DNA of 64,000 nt from Porcincola sp945869225 (GCF_052118625.1 NZ_JBQKGW010000014.1:15780-79779), one strand, 5' to 3'. Positions 15,418 through 27,108 are shown, counted from the stretch's first letter. Made by a program: numbers and translations. The notes: generated from the sequence alone by a model not told the origin.

Positions 15418-17541
15418 ATGGCGGATCAGGATCAGAATACCAGGAGTGTCACACTGCACCCGCTCGACTCGGCGTCCGGATATCCGGTATGCCCGGGGCT
15501 GTTTGACCGCAATGGAGCGATTCCGCTTGGCTATGATGGTGCGGTAAGCTTTACGGTCCATTCAGCCGGCGCTACGGCGGTGTCGCTCCTGCTGTATCAT
15601 AAAGGAGAAGAGAAACCATACTCTGAGATCGTGTTTCCAAAGACATACCGGATTGGTTCAGTCTGGTCGATGGTTGTGTTCGGCCTTGACATTTCCCAGT
15701 TTGAGTATGCGTATTCGGTGGACGGGCCATGGAACCCGGAGAAGGGGCTGCTGTTTGACCGGCGGCATGAGCTGCTTGATATCTATGCGAAGGCCGTGAC
15801 GGGACAGCGGATCTGGGGAAAGAAGGACGATGTGCCGAAGTACCGCGCGCGGGTCGTCCAGACATCCTACGACTGGGATAATGATCACCAGTCTGTTCCG
15901 ATGGAGGATCTGGTGATCTATGAGCTCCATGTGAGAGGCTTCACGATGGGAAAGAGCGCCGGCGTGACGGCGCCAGGTACATTTCAGGGACTCCGGGAAA
16001 AAATTCCGTATCTGAAGTGGCTCGGGATCACGGCAGTTGAGATGATGCCGATCTTCGAGTTTGATGAAATGCAGAACTGCAGGCACTTTGACGGAAAGGA
16101 ACTGATCGATTACTGGGGATATAACACGGTCAGCTATTTTGCCCCCAATACGAGCTATTGCTCGGAGCAGGAGTACAATCACGAGGGGGACGAGCTGCGG
16201 TCTCTGATCCGCGATCTCCATGCGGCAGGCATCCAGGTCATCCTGGACGTGGTTTTCAACCATACCGCGGAGGGGAATGAAGACGGGCCGTTCATATCCT
16301 TCAAGGGGTTCGACAACAATATCTACTATATGCTGACGCCGGATGGAAATTACTACAATTTCTCCGGCTGCGGGAACACCGTCAACTGCAATCATCCGGT
16401 TGTCCAGGAACTGATCGTGGAGTGCCTGCGGTACTGGACAATCAATTATCACATCGATGGGTTTAGATTCGATCTGGCCAGCATCCTTGGGCGTAATGAG
16501 GATGGCTCCCCGATGGAATACCCGCCCCTTCTGTACCGTCTGGCACGGGATCCGCTGCTGTCTGGCGTGAAGCTGATCGCGGAGGCCTGGGATGCGGGCG
16601 GCATGTACCAGGTGGGAAACTTTCCGGCCTGGAGCAGATGGGCAGAGTGGAACGGGAAGTACAGGGACGCGCTTCGGTCGTACCTGAAGGGCGATATCTG
16701 GATGGCGCCGGAGGCGGCGAAGCGGATGATCGGATCTCCGGATCTGTATTCGGACAAGCCGGCGGAACAGGGCAGGAGCCCGAGAGGATATTTGGGATAT
16801 AACTCATCCGTCAATTTCATTACCTGTCATGATGGATTCACGCTGTACGACCTGTATGCATACAACGGCAAGCACAACGAGGCAAACGGCTGGGGCAACT
16901 CGGACGGTGCGGATGATAACCGCAGCTGGAACTGCGGCGAGGAAGGACCGTCCGCGAATCCGGAAATCGAGAAGCTCCGTACCCGGATGATGAAGAATGC
17001 GATGGGAATTCTTCTGATGAGCCGGGGGACGCCGATGTTTCTGGCAGGGGATGAGTTTGCAAATACACAGTTCGGCAACAATAATGCCTACTGCCAGGAC
17101 AATGAGATCAGCTGGCTGGACTGGAATTATTGCGACAAGAACAGGGACATCCTGGAGTTTACAAAAGGAATGATCGCATTCCGGAAGCAGCATGACTGCA
17201 TCCGCAGGGATTTGAAAGCTGCCAGATGCGGCTTCCCGAACATATCCGTTCATGCGGGGACACCCTGGAACGCTCTGATCACGAAGGACACGAGGGCCAT
17301 GTATGTGGTCTATGCCGGTTATGACGAGAATGCCAGAGATGACGATATCGTCTGCGTCTGTCTGAATGTCTGGTGGGAAGGTGTGGAGATCCAGCTTCCG
17401 GATCTGCCGGAGGGAAAGAGCTGGCACCTGGTCGTATCAACGGCCGGGGAGGAGCGCGGGATGGCCTGGAAGCGGGTCGTCATGCAGCCGAGATCGCTGG
17501 CAGTGCTGGTGGCGGAATCGTTTATCCCGCAGCAAAGTTAA
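15418..17541 (+). CDS. glgX: glycogen debranching enzyme / isoamylase-type GH13
   Basis: A 707-aa GH13_11-type enzyme that hydrolyses alpha-1,6 branches of glycogen or amylopectin-like glucans in the cytoplasm. An N-terminal CBM48-like domain (about 1-150) precedes the (beta/alpha)8 barrel. Barrel region I is VILDVVFNHT, the nucleophile Asp is in IDGFRFDLAS, the acid/base Glu in LIAEAWDAGG and the third acid in ITCHDGFTLYDL. No signal peptide is seen. An extended -10 element (TGCTATACT, about 15362-15370) lies 50 bp upstream. The ribosome binding site is weak (AAAGAGATGAGA). No other glycogen gene is adjacent; mnmA follows by 51 bp. Confidence 0.92.
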   Translation: MADQDQNTRSVTLHPLDSASGYPVCPGLFDRNGAIPLGYDGAVSFTVHSAGATAVSLLLYHKGEEKPYSEIVFPKTYRIGSVWSMVVFGLDISQFEYAYSVDGPWNPEKGLLFDRRHELLDIYAKAVTGQRIWGKKDDVPKYRARVVQTSYDWDNDHQSVPMEDLVIYELHVRGFTMGKSAGVTAPGTFQGLREKIPYLKWLGITAVEMMPIFEFDEMQNCRHFDGKELIDYWGYNTVSYFAPNTSYCSEQEYNHEGDELRSLIRDLHAAGIQVILDVVFNHTAEGNEDGPFISFKGFDNNIYYMLTPDGNYYNFSGCGNTVNCNHPVVQELIVECLRYWTINYHIDGFRFDLASILGRNEDGSPMEYPPLLYRLARDPLLSGVKLIAEAWDAGGMYQVGNFPAWSRWAEWNGKYRDALRSYLKGDIWMAPEAAKRMIGSPDLYSDKPAEQGRSPRGYLGYNSSVNFITCHDGFTLYDLYAYNGKHNEANGWGNSDGADDNRSWNCGEEGPSANPEIEKLRTRMMKNAMGILLMSRGTPMFLAGDEFANTQFGNNNAYCQDNEISWLDWNYCDKNRDILEFTKGMIAFRKQHDCIRRDLKAARCGFPNISVHAGTPWNALITKDTRAMYVVYAGYDENARDDDIVCVCLNVWWEGVEIQLPDLPEGKSWHLVVSTAGEERGMAWKRVVMQPRSLAVLVAESFIPQQS

Positions 17542-17592
17542 CGGGATGGTTCGGGCAGCATTGGATGGCCTGGCAGGCAACAGGAGAGAGAG

Positions 17593-18789
17593 ATGTCTGA
17601 AAAAGAGCATGCAGAGAAGAGAGCGCTGATTGCGATGAGCGGAGGGGTGGATTCCTCCGTCGCGGCAGCTCTGATGCTGAAGATGGGATATGAGTGCATC
17701 GGTGTTACAATGAAGCTCTATTCCAATGAGGATATCGGGGTGTGCCGGACGCATACCTGCTGCAGCCTGGACGACGTGGAAGATGCGCGGGCCGTTGCCG
17801 GGCGGCTGGGGATGCGGTACTATGTCTTCAACTTCGCGGATGATTTTCAGGCGAAGGTTATCGATAAATTTATCCGGACATATGAGGAAGGCGGAACACC
17901 GAACCCGTGTATCGATTGCAATCGATATATGAAGTTTGACAAGCTGTATGACCGTGCGAGGGAGCTGTCCTGCGATACCATCGTGACCGGCCATTATGCC
18001 AGGACGCACTACGACGAAAAGAGCGGGAGGTGGCAGCTCCTGAGGTCGGAGAATCCGGCCAAGGATCAGACCTATGTGCTGTACGCGATGACGCAGGATC
18101 AGCTCGCGCATACCGTTTTCCCGCTTGGAAGCTACAGAGATAAGGAACAGGTAAGGCAGACGGCGGAGGAATATGGCTTTGTGAACGCGCAGAAGCCGGA
18201 CTCGCAGGATATCTGCTTTGTTCAGAATGGAGACTATGGAGATTTCATCGAGCGGCAGATCGGGCATACCTATCCGCACGGCAGATTTGTGGACGAGGAT
18301 GGAAGGGTGCTGGGCGAGCACAAAGGACTGATCCGTTATACCATCGGACAGCGAAAAGGGCTCGGACTGGCGCTTCCTCATCCGATGTATGTCAAGGCCA
18401 AGGATATGGAGAAGAACGAGGTGATTCTCTCTGAGAACAGCGGGCTGTATTCCAGCCGCCTGGAGGCCGGGGATTTCAACTGGATCTGGTGGCCGGGTGC
18501 GGAGAAAACCTGTCATTTCGAAGACATCGAAAGCGGAACAGAACAGCAGGACGCCGGGGGTTGTGCCGGACAGAGGCGCCCGGCACCCGGTACAGTGCTT
18601 CGCGCAACGGCGAAGCCCCGCTACCGCGCCGTGGAGGCTGCCGGCACAGCAGTCGTTCTGGATGACGGCGGTGTTTCATTTACCTTTGACGAACCGCAGA
18701 GGGCGCTTACACTCGGGCAGGCGCTCGTTCTGTACGACGGCGAGCGCGTGATCGGCGGCGGAACCATCACCAGAGTGCCGCGCACATAA
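17593..18789 (+). CDS. mnmA: tRNA-specific 2-thiouridylase
   Basis: MnmA adenylates and thiolates U34 of Lys, Glu and Gln tRNAs. The PP-loop AMSGGVDSSVAA is at residues 14-25. The two catalytic cysteines are in NPCIDCN and DSQDICFV, and YTIGQRKGLG opens the C-terminal barrel. Length is 398 aa against the usual 350-370. The excess is a Gln/Gly/Ala/Pro-rich insert at about residues 309-334 inside the C-terminal beta-barrel, after a Trp-Trp-Pro-Gly stretch. AGGAG lies 6 nt before the ATG. Confidence 0.96.
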   Translation: MSEKEHAEKRALIAMSGGVDSSVAAALMLKMGYECIGVTMKLYSNEDIGVCRTHTCCSLDDVEDARAVAGRLGMRYYVFNFADDFQAKVIDKFIRTYEEGGTPNPCIDCNRYMKFDKLYDRARELSCDTIVTGHYARTHYDEKSGRWQLLRSENPAKDQTYVLYAMTQDQLAHTVFPLGSYRDKEQVRQTAEEYGFVNAQKPDSQDICFVQNGDYGDFIERQIGHTYPHGRFVDEDGRVLGEHKGLIRYTIGQRKGLGLALPHPMYVKAKDMEKNEVILSENSGLYSSRLEAGDFNWIWWPGAEKTCHFEDIESGTEQQDAGGCAGQRRPAPGTVLRATAKPRYRAVEAAGTAVVLDDGGVSFTFDEPQRALTLGQALVLYDGERVIGGGTITRVPRT

Positions 18790-18946
18790 GAATGGCAGGC
18801 GGCGCAGAACCTCTATACGCGCAGGGCGGATCGACGGCGAGGCGTTGCCAGATCGAGAGCATGTGTATGCGCAAGAGAAATCGTGACAGCGCGGCAGACG
18901 TGTCCACGTATGCGTCAGAACAGAAACAGGCAGAAGGAGGATGTGC

Positions 18947-20929
<1,983 letters not shown>

Positions 20930-21009
20930 ATCGGACAAGCCTGCGGACAGAGCTTCGTGCAAATGGCATAGCTTTGAGTCAGGAATCCGGTCAGTGAAGG
21001 AAGAGTTGA

Positions 21010-24000
21010 ATGTGTGCATATGATCCAGCCCCGAAAAGGGACGTCAAAAAATATATCCGCATCCGCGGCGCGTCTGAGAACAATCTCAAGCATGTGGATG
21101 TCGACATTCCGAGAAATGAACTGGTGGTTCTGACAGGATTGTCGGGATCAGGAAAGAGCTCCCTGGCCTTTGACACCATCTACGCAGAAGGACAGCGGCG
21201 GTATATGGAGTCGCTCTCCAGCTATGCACGCCAGTTCCTCGGCCAGATGGAGAAGCCGAAGGTGGACAGCATCGAGGGCCTCCCACCTGCAATCTCCATC
21301 GACCAGAAGTCCACAAACCACAATCCGCGCTCGACAGTCGGGACGGTGACGGAGATTTATGATTATTTTCGTCTGCTCTATGCCCGCTGCGGAACGGTGC
21401 ACTGCCCCACATGCGGCAGGGAGATCAGAAAGCAGACCGTCGATCAGATGACGGACGCTATCATGAAGCTTCCGGAGAGAAGCCGGATCCAGCTGCTTGC
21501 ACCGGTCGTGAGAGGCAGGAAGGGGGAGCATACCAAGCTTCTTGAACATGCAAGGCGCTCCGGCTATGTCCGTGTACGGATCGACGGGAACCTGTATGAA
21601 CTCAGCGAGCAGGTGAAGCTGGACAAGAATGTCAAGCATAATATCGAGATCCTGGTTGACCGGCTGATTGTGAAGCCGGGAATCGAGAAGCGCCTGACAG
21701 AATCGCTGGAACAGGTTCTGGCGCTGGCAGACGGACTGGCCTATGTCGAGGTGCAGAGACCGAAGACGGAGAAGGACCTTCATCCGGACGAAATCGGCAG
21801 AGTTCAGAATCATGGAATCGGGATGGAGGATACAGCAGCCCATCCGGCATCAGAAGGGGACGTGCAGGCGCCTGTCAGGGCAGGTGCCCGCGCTGCCGGG
21901 GATATGTCCGAGGAAGCCCCGGATACGCATAAAGAGACGGAGATGCTCATTTTTTCGGAGAATTTCTCCTGCCCGTATGACGGAACCTCGATTGCAGAGA
22001 TCGAGCCGAGATCCTTCTCCTTCAACAACCCCTATGGCGCATGCCCGGAGTGCACGGGACTGGGCTACAAGATGGAGTTTGACGAGAATTTGATGATCCC
22101 GGACAAGTCGCTGAGCATCGATCAGGGAGCCATTGTGGTGCCCGGATGGCAGTCATCGAAGGCGGAGGGATCCTTTACGCGGGCCCTTCTGGTCGCGCTT
22201 GCGGATGCCTATGGATTCAGACTGGATACACCATTCCGGGATTATCCGAAGAAGATCCATGATATCCTGATCTACGGGACAGGCGGGCGTGAGGTCGCCG
22301 TCCATTATAAGGGTCAGAGGGGCGAGGGCGTCTACAATGTCGCGTTCGAGGGCCTGATCAGCAATGTGCAGAGACGTTACCGGGAGACGTTCGGGGAAGC
22401 CATGAAGGCGGAATACGAGACATTCATGCGTGTGACGCCCTGTCCGGCCTGCCATGGGCAGCGTCTGAAGAAGGAGGCACTTGCCGTCACGATCGGCGGG
22501 AAAAACATCTACGAGATGACGAACATGTCCGTGGCGGACCTGCTCGAGTATCTGAGCACGGCTGATCTGGGACTGTCGACGCAGATGATGCAGGTCGGCG
22601 ACCAGATTCTGAAGGAGATCCGGGCACGCGTCCGGTTTCTGAACGATGTCGGCCTCGATTATCTGTCTCTGGGAAGGGGAACCGCAACCCTTTCCGGCGG
22701 AGAAGCACAGCGGATCCGGCTTGCGACGCAGATCGGATCCGGGCTGGTCGGGGTGGCCTACATCCTGGACGAGCCGTCCATCGGCCTGCACCAGCGGGAT
22801 AATGACAAGCTTCTGAAAACGCTGCTCCGCCTCCGGGATCTGGGCAACTCTGTTCTGGTTGTCGAGCATGACGAGGACACGATGCGCGCGGCAGACTTCA
22901 TCGTCGATGTCGGACCGGGTGCGGGAGAGCACGGCGGACAGATTGTGGCAACCGGGACAGCGGAGGAGATCATGAAGTGCCCGCAGTCCATCACCGGCAA
23001 GTATCTCTCCGGTGAGCTGAGAATCCCGATTCCGAAGACCCGGAGGAAACCGGCCGGCTGGCTGACCGTACGGGGCGCTGAGGAACATAATTTGAAAAAC
23101 ATCGATGTGAAATTCCCGCTCGGGGTCTTCACCTGTGTGACAGGTGTGTCAGGCTCCGGGAAGAGCTCCCTGGTCAATGAGATCCTCTACAAGGATCTGG
23201 CGAACCGGCTCAACCGGGCTCGTCACATTCCGGGAAAGCACAGGGGAATCGAGGGCTATGAGGCCCTCGACAAGGTGATCAACATCGATCAGTCGCCGAT
23301 CGGCAGGACGCCGCGCTCCAACCCGGCAACCTATACCGGTGTGTTCGATCAGATCCGGGATCTGTTCGCGGCGACGCAGGAGGCGAAGGCGAGAGGATAC
23401 AAGAAGGGCAGATTTTCATTCAACGTCAAGGGCGGACGCTGCGAGGCCTGCGGCGGGGACGGCATCATCAAGATTGAGATGAACTTCCTGCCGGATGTCT
23501 ATGTACCCTGCGAGGTCTGCCATGGTCAGCGGTACAACCGCGAGACGCTGGAGGTCCACTACAAGGGGAAGAACATCTATGAGGTGCTGAACATGACGGT
23601 GGAGGAGGCGCTGAAGTTCTTTGACCATGTGCCGTCCATCCGCAACAAGATTCAGACCCTGTACGATGTCGGGCTGGGATACATCCGGCTGGGGCAGCCG
23701 TCGACCGAGCTCTCCGGCGGGGAGGCGCAGCGCATCAAGCTGGCGACCGAGCTGGCGAGAAGGTCCACCGGCAGGACGATCTACATTCTGGATGAGCCCA
23801 CAACAGGGCTGCACTTTGCGGATGTGAGCAAGCTGGTGGAGATCCTGCAGCGGCTCACGGATGGCGGAAACACAGTCGTTGTCATCGAGCACAATCTGGA
23901 TGTCATCAAGACGGCAGATTACCTGATCGACATGGGGCCGGAAGGCGGAGACGGCGGCGGAACCGTGATCGCACAGGGGACGCCGGAGGAAGTCGCAAAG

Positions 24001-24090
24001 GTGAAGCATTCGTACACCGGTTTCTATGTCGCGAAGATGCTCAGACAGGCGAAAGAACCGGCGCCGGAAAAGACACAGGAAAAGGCATGA
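21010..24090 (+). CDS. uvrA: excinuclease ABC subunit A
   Basis: UvrA is the damage-sensing ABC ATPase dimer. Two ATP-binding halves are visible: TGLSGSGKSS (42-51) and TGVSGSGKSS (about 710), each with an LSGGEAQR signature. Zinc modules are seen as CPTCGR in the first half and CEACGGDGIIKIEM ... CEVCHGQRYN in the second. At 1026 aa it is longer than the usual ~940. About 60 extra residues (253-312) fall between VEVQRPKTE and the conserved FSENFSCP. They are rich in Glu, Ala, Gly and Asp and look like an unstructured loop near the first zinc/UvrB-binding region. GAAGGAAGAG precedes the ATG. Confidence 0.97.
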   Translation: MCAYDPAPKRDVKKYIRIRGASENNLKHVDVDIPRNELVVLTGLSGSGKSSLAFDTIYAEGQRRYMESLSSYARQFLGQMEKPKVDSIEGLPPAISIDQKSTNHNPRSTVGTVTEIYDYFRLLYARCGTVHCPTCGREIRKQTVDQMTDAIMKLPERSRIQLLAPVVRGRKGEHTKLLEHARRSGYVRVRIDGNLYELSEQVKLDKNVKHNIEILVDRLIVKPGIEKRLTESLEQVLALADGLAYVEVQRPKTEKDLHPDEIGRVQNHGIGMEDTAAHPASEGDVQAPVRAGARAAGDMSEEAPDTHKETEMLIFSENFSCPYDGTSIAEIEPRSFSFNNPYGACPECTGLGYKMEFDENLMIPDKSLSIDQGAIVVPGWQSSKAEGSFTRALLVALADAYGFRLDTPFRDYPKKIHDILIYGTGGREVAVHYKGQRGEGVYNVAFEGLISNVQRRYRETFGEAMKAEYETFMRVTPCPACHGQRLKKEALAVTIGGKNIYEMTNMSVADLLEYLSTADLGLSTQMMQVGDQILKEIRARVRFLNDVGLDYLSLGRGTATLSGGEAQRIRLATQIGSGLVGVAYILDEPSIGLHQRDNDKLLKTLLRLRDLGNSVLVVEHDEDTMRAADFIVDVGPGAGEHGGQIVATGTAEEIMKCPQSITGKYLSGELRIPIPKTRRKPAGWLTVRGAEEHNLKNIDVKFPLGVFTCVTGVSGSGKSSLVNEILYKDLANRLNRARHIPGKHRGIEGYEALDKVINIDQSPIGRTPRSNPATYTGVFDQIRDLFAATQEAKARGYKKGRFSFNVKGGRCEACGGDGIIKIEMNFLPDVYVPCEVCHGQRYNRETLEVHYKGKNIYEVLNMTVEEALKFFDHVPSIRNKIQTLYDVGLGYIRLGQPSTELSGGEAQRIKLATELARRSTGRTIYILDEPTTGLHFADVSKLVEILQRLTDGGNTVVVIEHNLDVIKTADYLIDMGPEGGDGGGTVIAQGTPEEVAKVKHSYTGFYVAKMLRQAKEPAPEKTQEKA

Positions 24091-24139
24091 CAGCAGCGGC
24101 AGACTGCCGCATCAGTAAAACCGCCGCGGCGGGGCGAGC

Positions 24140-25132
24140 ATGGAGAACGTTATGGAGAATACAGCAAAAGCAGTCGGGCTCTGCATGAAGGATGAGGCTG
24201 CGCAGGTTGTGCGGACCATCCTGGATGATTATCAGGGCGGACGTGCCATCGATAAGATCAGCAGCGCACAGGCGCCGAACCGGGATGTGGTCATCCGGAT
24301 TCTGCATGAGCTCTTTCAGGTCATCTATCCGGGGTACTACAGGGATCCAAACAACAAGGGCCGTGTCTACAACGTGGAGGCGCAGATATCGACTGTTGTC
24401 GACGACGTTATCATCAATCTTGAGGAACAGGTTGAGATCGCGCTCCGGTATACCAATGAGTTTACGGGGCGCTCCGGAAAGGAGCTGAGGGCTGAGTCTC
24501 AGAAGATTGCCATCGAGTTCGTCCGCCGGATCCCAAAGATCAGGGAATATCTGGACACGGACCTTCAGGCGATTTTGGACGGCGACCCGGCCGCGTATTC
24601 CAAGAGCGAGATTATCCTCAGCTACCCGGGCATGTATGCCATCACGGTCTACCGCTGCGCGCATGAACTCTACAAGCTCCACGTTCCGATGATCCCGCGC
24701 ATTCTCTCCGAGCATGCGCACAGCAAGACAGGCGTGGACATCCATCCCGGCGCGACAATCGGAAAGTATTTCATGATTGACCATGCGACAGGTGTCGTGG
24801 TCGGCGAGACAACGATCATCGGAGAGCACGCGAAGATCTATCAGGGCGTGACAATCGGGGCACTTTCAACCAGACTGGGTCAGAAGCTTCAGGGCAGGAA
24901 ACGCCATCCGACGATCGAGGACAATGTCACAATCTATTCCGGGGCATCCATCCTTGGCGGGGAGACAATTATCGGGCACGATGCGGTCATCGGCGGCAAC
25001 TGCTTCATCACCGCCTCGGTGCCGCCGTACACCAAGGTGAATGTCAAGAACCAGGAAATGGTGCTCAATCAGGGAAAGGGCGTTCCGGAGAAGGTGGAAG
25101 CCGAAGACTCAGGCTGGTTCTACGTCATCTGA
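24140..25132 (+). CDS. cysE: serine O-acetyltransferase
   Basis: Acetylates serine with acetyl-CoA as the first committed step of cysteine synthesis. This is the longer EpsC/SatA-type protein (330 aa). An alpha-helical N-terminal domain (about 1-190) is followed by left-handed beta-helix hexapeptide repeats. These include HPGATIGKYFMIDHATGVVV and GETTIIGEHAKIYQGVTIGA, which carry the catalytic Asp-His pair, and GGETIIGHDAVIGGN. The ATG at 24140 is chosen; a second ATG at 24152 is possible. cysK is not adjacent. It follows uvrA by 49 bp and precedes cbiG by 48 bp on the same strand. Confidence 0.94.
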   Translation: MENVMENTAKAVGLCMKDEAAQVVRTILDDYQGGRAIDKISSAQAPNRDVVIRILHELFQVIYPGYYRDPNNKGRVYNVEAQISTVVDDVIINLEEQVEIALRYTNEFTGRSGKELRAESQKIAIEFVRRIPKIREYLDTDLQAILDGDPAAYSKSEIILSYPGMYAITVYRCAHELYKLHVPMIPRILSEHAHSKTGVDIHPGATIGKYFMIDHATGVVVGETTIIGEHAKIYQGVTIGALSTRLGQKLQGRKRHPTIEDNVTIYSGASILGGETIIGHDAVIGGNCFITASVPPYTKVNVKNQEMVLNQGKGVPEKVEAEDSGWFYVI

Positions 25133-25180
25133 ACAGCCGGGCGATAAGCCTGACATGACAGGAGGGAGGCGCGTAAGCTC

Positions 25181-26302
25181 ATGAGAATATCCTGCATCTG
25201 CTTTACGGAAAAGGGAGCACAAACCGCTCTGATGATTCGTCATGCACTGAATGATGCATCTACAGATATCGATGTGTGGACGGAGAGAAAGTCGAAGACC
25301 GCGGACGAGGAGGTTCATGTTGTCAGCAAGAACATCCATGCGTGGATGGCGGATCATTTTCTGACAGACGATGCGATCATCTTTGTCGGGGCTGTCGGGA
25401 TTGCGGTGAGGCTGATCGCCCCGCAGATTCAGTCGAAGACAACAGACCCGGCGATTGTTGTGGTCGATGAGGGGGGCAGGTGGGCGATCTCCCTGCTGTC
25501 CGGACACCTGGGCAGGGCAAATGACCTTGCGCGGCGGACTGCCGCAGGGATCGGGGCGGAGGCGATTGTAACGACCGCAGCCGATTTGCACGCGGCATTC
25601 GCGGTGGATGAATTTGCGAGGGAGAACAACTGTGTGATCGGCAGCATGGAGCTGGCCAAGGAGGTCTCCTCCGCGGTGTTGGGCGGACGGCCTGTCGGTT
25701 TTTATGCAGATCCGCTCCTTCCGGTTGACGGTACATGCCCGGAGGAACTGACCTGCTATCCGCCGGGGACGGAGCCCTACACAGAGGAAGGGTGTGAGGA
25801 CAGGCCGGTGCTTGGGATTACGATGTCCCTGAACAGTCAGGTGCCGTATTTTCAGAGCAATCTTTCGCTGGTGCCGAAGGCTGTGGTACTTGGTGTGGAC
25901 TGCAGAAGAGGTGTGGCTGCGGAGGAGCTGGAGCGGTTTCTGTTCAATTTCCTGGATGTGTCGGGGGTCAGCATTGAAGCCATCTGTAAGGTGGCAAGCG
26001 TCGATCTGAAGGCGCAGGGACCAGCCATCCGGTATTTCTGCGAAAAGCAGGCGCTTCCTCTTGAAACCTACACGGCATCCCAGCTGATCCGGGTGCCGGG
26101 GAAATTCAGCGCATCGTCATTTGTCGAAAAGACAATCGGCGTGGACAATGTCTGTGAGCGGGCAGCGGTGCTCGGAGCAATGGACAGAGAGCTCCCTGGC
26201 AAGCTGATTGTGGAAAAGAAAGCGTACAACGGTATGACGGCGGCTCTGGCACTGGTGCCAAGGCTGTATCACTGGAAATCATCCGTTTTCCAGACCAGGT
26301 GA
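25181..26302 (+). CDS. cbiG: cobalt-precorrin 5A hydrolase
   Basis: CbiG opens the delta-lactone ring of cobalt-precorrin-5A and releases acetaldehyde in anaerobic cobamide synthesis. The 373-aa protein shows the N-terminal domain with FVGAVGIAVRLIAP and VVVDEGGRWAISLLSGHLGRAN, a mid domain, and the C-terminal domain with GVDCRRGVAAEEL and FSASSFVEKTIGVDNVCERAA. AGGAGGGAGG precedes the ATG by about 11 nt. No other cbi/cob gene is in the window, so it is an orphan here. Its 3' end overlaps the convergent trmL by 34 nt. Confidence 0.9.
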   Translation: MRISCICFTEKGAQTALMIRHALNDASTDIDVWTERKSKTADEEVHVVSKNIHAWMADHFLTDDAIIFVGAVGIAVRLIAPQIQSKTTDPAIVVVDEGGRWAISLLSGHLGRANDLARRTAAGIGAEAIVTTAADLHAAFAVDEFARENNCVIGSMELAKEVSSAVLGGRPVGFYADPLLPVDGTCPEELTCYPPGTEPYTEEGCEDRPVLGITMSLNSQVPYFQSNLSLVPKAVVLGVDCRRGVAAEELERFLFNFLDVSGVSIEAICKVASVDLKAQGPAIRYFCEKQALPLETYTASQLIRVPGKFSASSFVEKTIGVDNVCERAAVLGAMDRELPGKLIVEKKAYNGMTAALALVPRLYHWKSSVFQTR

Positions 26303-26778
26303 TGGAGAGCGCCATGGAGTTCAAGGCCGCTGAAGTGATTCTGCCGCAGCGCTTCATACAGGACGATGGCGGCGGAGTTGCACAGGTTGAGGGAGCGCTC
26401 GCCTGCCATCATGGGGATACGGATGCAGTCTTCCTCGTGTGCGGTCAGAATTTCCTCCGGGATGCCGCGGCTTTCCGGCCCGAACATGATAAAATCATCC
26501 GGTCCGAAGGAAACATCCGTATAGATCTGGTGGGCCTTCGTGGTTGCCAGCCAGACACGGTGGCCGACGGAAGCGCGGCAGAATGCCGTATAGTCTTCAT
26601 GGACAGTCGGATGGAGCCGCGGCCAGTAGTCGAGCCCTGCCCGCCGGATATACTTGTCGGTCAGCTGAAAACCGAGTGGTTTGATCAGATGAAGTCCTGC
26701 ACCGGAAGCGACGCACGTCCTTCCGATATTGCCGGTGTTGTATGGAATTTCGGGTTCATAAAGCACAATGTTCAGCAT
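26269..26778 (-). CDS. trmL: tRNA (cytidine(34)-2'-O)-methyltransferase
   Basis: TrmL (YibK/CspR) is a minimal SPOUT methyltransferase acting on the wobble ribose of Leu tRNAs. In 169 aa it has NIVLYEPEIPYNTGNIGRTC at the start, FGPESRGIPEEIL as the knot segment and IPMMAGERSLNLCNSAAIVL as the SAM-binding C-terminal motif. AAGGATATC lies before the ATG at 26778. A TAAAAT element stands upstream without a clear -35. It is convergent with and overlaps cbiG. Confidence 0.95.
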   Translation of the reverse strand: MLNIVLYEPEIPYNTGNIGRTCVASGAGLHLIKPLGFQLTDKYIRRAGLDYWPRLHPTVHEDYTAFCRASVGHRVWLATTKAHQIYTDVSFGPDDFIMFGPESRGIPEEILTAHEEDCIRIPMMAGERSLNLCNSAAIVLYEALRQNHFSGLELHGALHHLVWKTDDFQ

Positions 26779-26909
26779 ATCTGATATCCTTCAGAAACTC
26801 ATTTTTTCCCTCGTTTACGGTCATTCATTTTATCACGAATCGGGAAAGATGGAGAACAGCCGGCCTGTCTCCGTTTCCGGCCGTGTGGAACGCAAAACCT
26901 GATATTCGG

Positions 26910-26938
26910 TTGAAAAAGGACATCAGCTTCGGTAGAAT
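26910..26938 (+). promoter_or_regulatory. sigma-A promoter of the nitrogenase-like/hyp/hyd block
   Basis: TTGAAA at 26910-26915, a 17-bp spacer and TAGAAT at 26933-26938. Transcription would start near 26945, leaving a leader of about 160 nt before the ATG at 27109. It is the only convincing promoter I see ahead of the twelve-gene block. Confidence 0.7.
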
Positions 26939-26944
26939 AGGAAC

Positions 26945-27108
26945 ATCAGCCGCCGGATGAAGGACCGATTCCGGCAGCCAATCCAGGTGCAGCCATCTTG
27001 ACGGCTAAGAGTGTGAAACGTGTACAGCAGGCATTCTGAGCAGGAAAGAGTCCGGGACCGAAGGATGAACAGGACTCCTCTGCGCAGGATGCAGAGGAGT
27101 CTTTTATT
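26945..27108 (+). promoter_or_regulatory. structured 5' leader with terminator-like, SD-sequestering hairpin
   Basis: The leader contains a GCCGGA/TCCGGC stem (about 26952-26975), an AGCC/GGCT stem, and at its end an 11-bp perfect hairpin: GACTCCTCTGC (27073-27083) with GCAGAGGAGTC (27091-27101), followed by TTTT and then ATG at 27109. The 3' arm contains the AGGAG ribosome binding site. GAGTCC at 27048-27053 is complementary to GGACTC at 27072-27077, so an alternative pairing could open the last hairpin. This layout fits a riboswitch or attenuator. I do not recognise a known riboswitch class, and the ligand is unknown. Confidence 0.55.

Noticed and set aside
22153..23088. Long reverse-strand frame inside uvrA
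   Set aside because: Antisense shadow; no recognisable sequence.
26886..26909. GGAACGCAAAACC resembles the conserved GGGACGCAAAGCC of GEMM-I c-di-GMP riboswitches
   Set aside because: It lies upstream of the promoter at 26910, so it would not be in the leader RNA, and the rest of the GEMM fold is absent.
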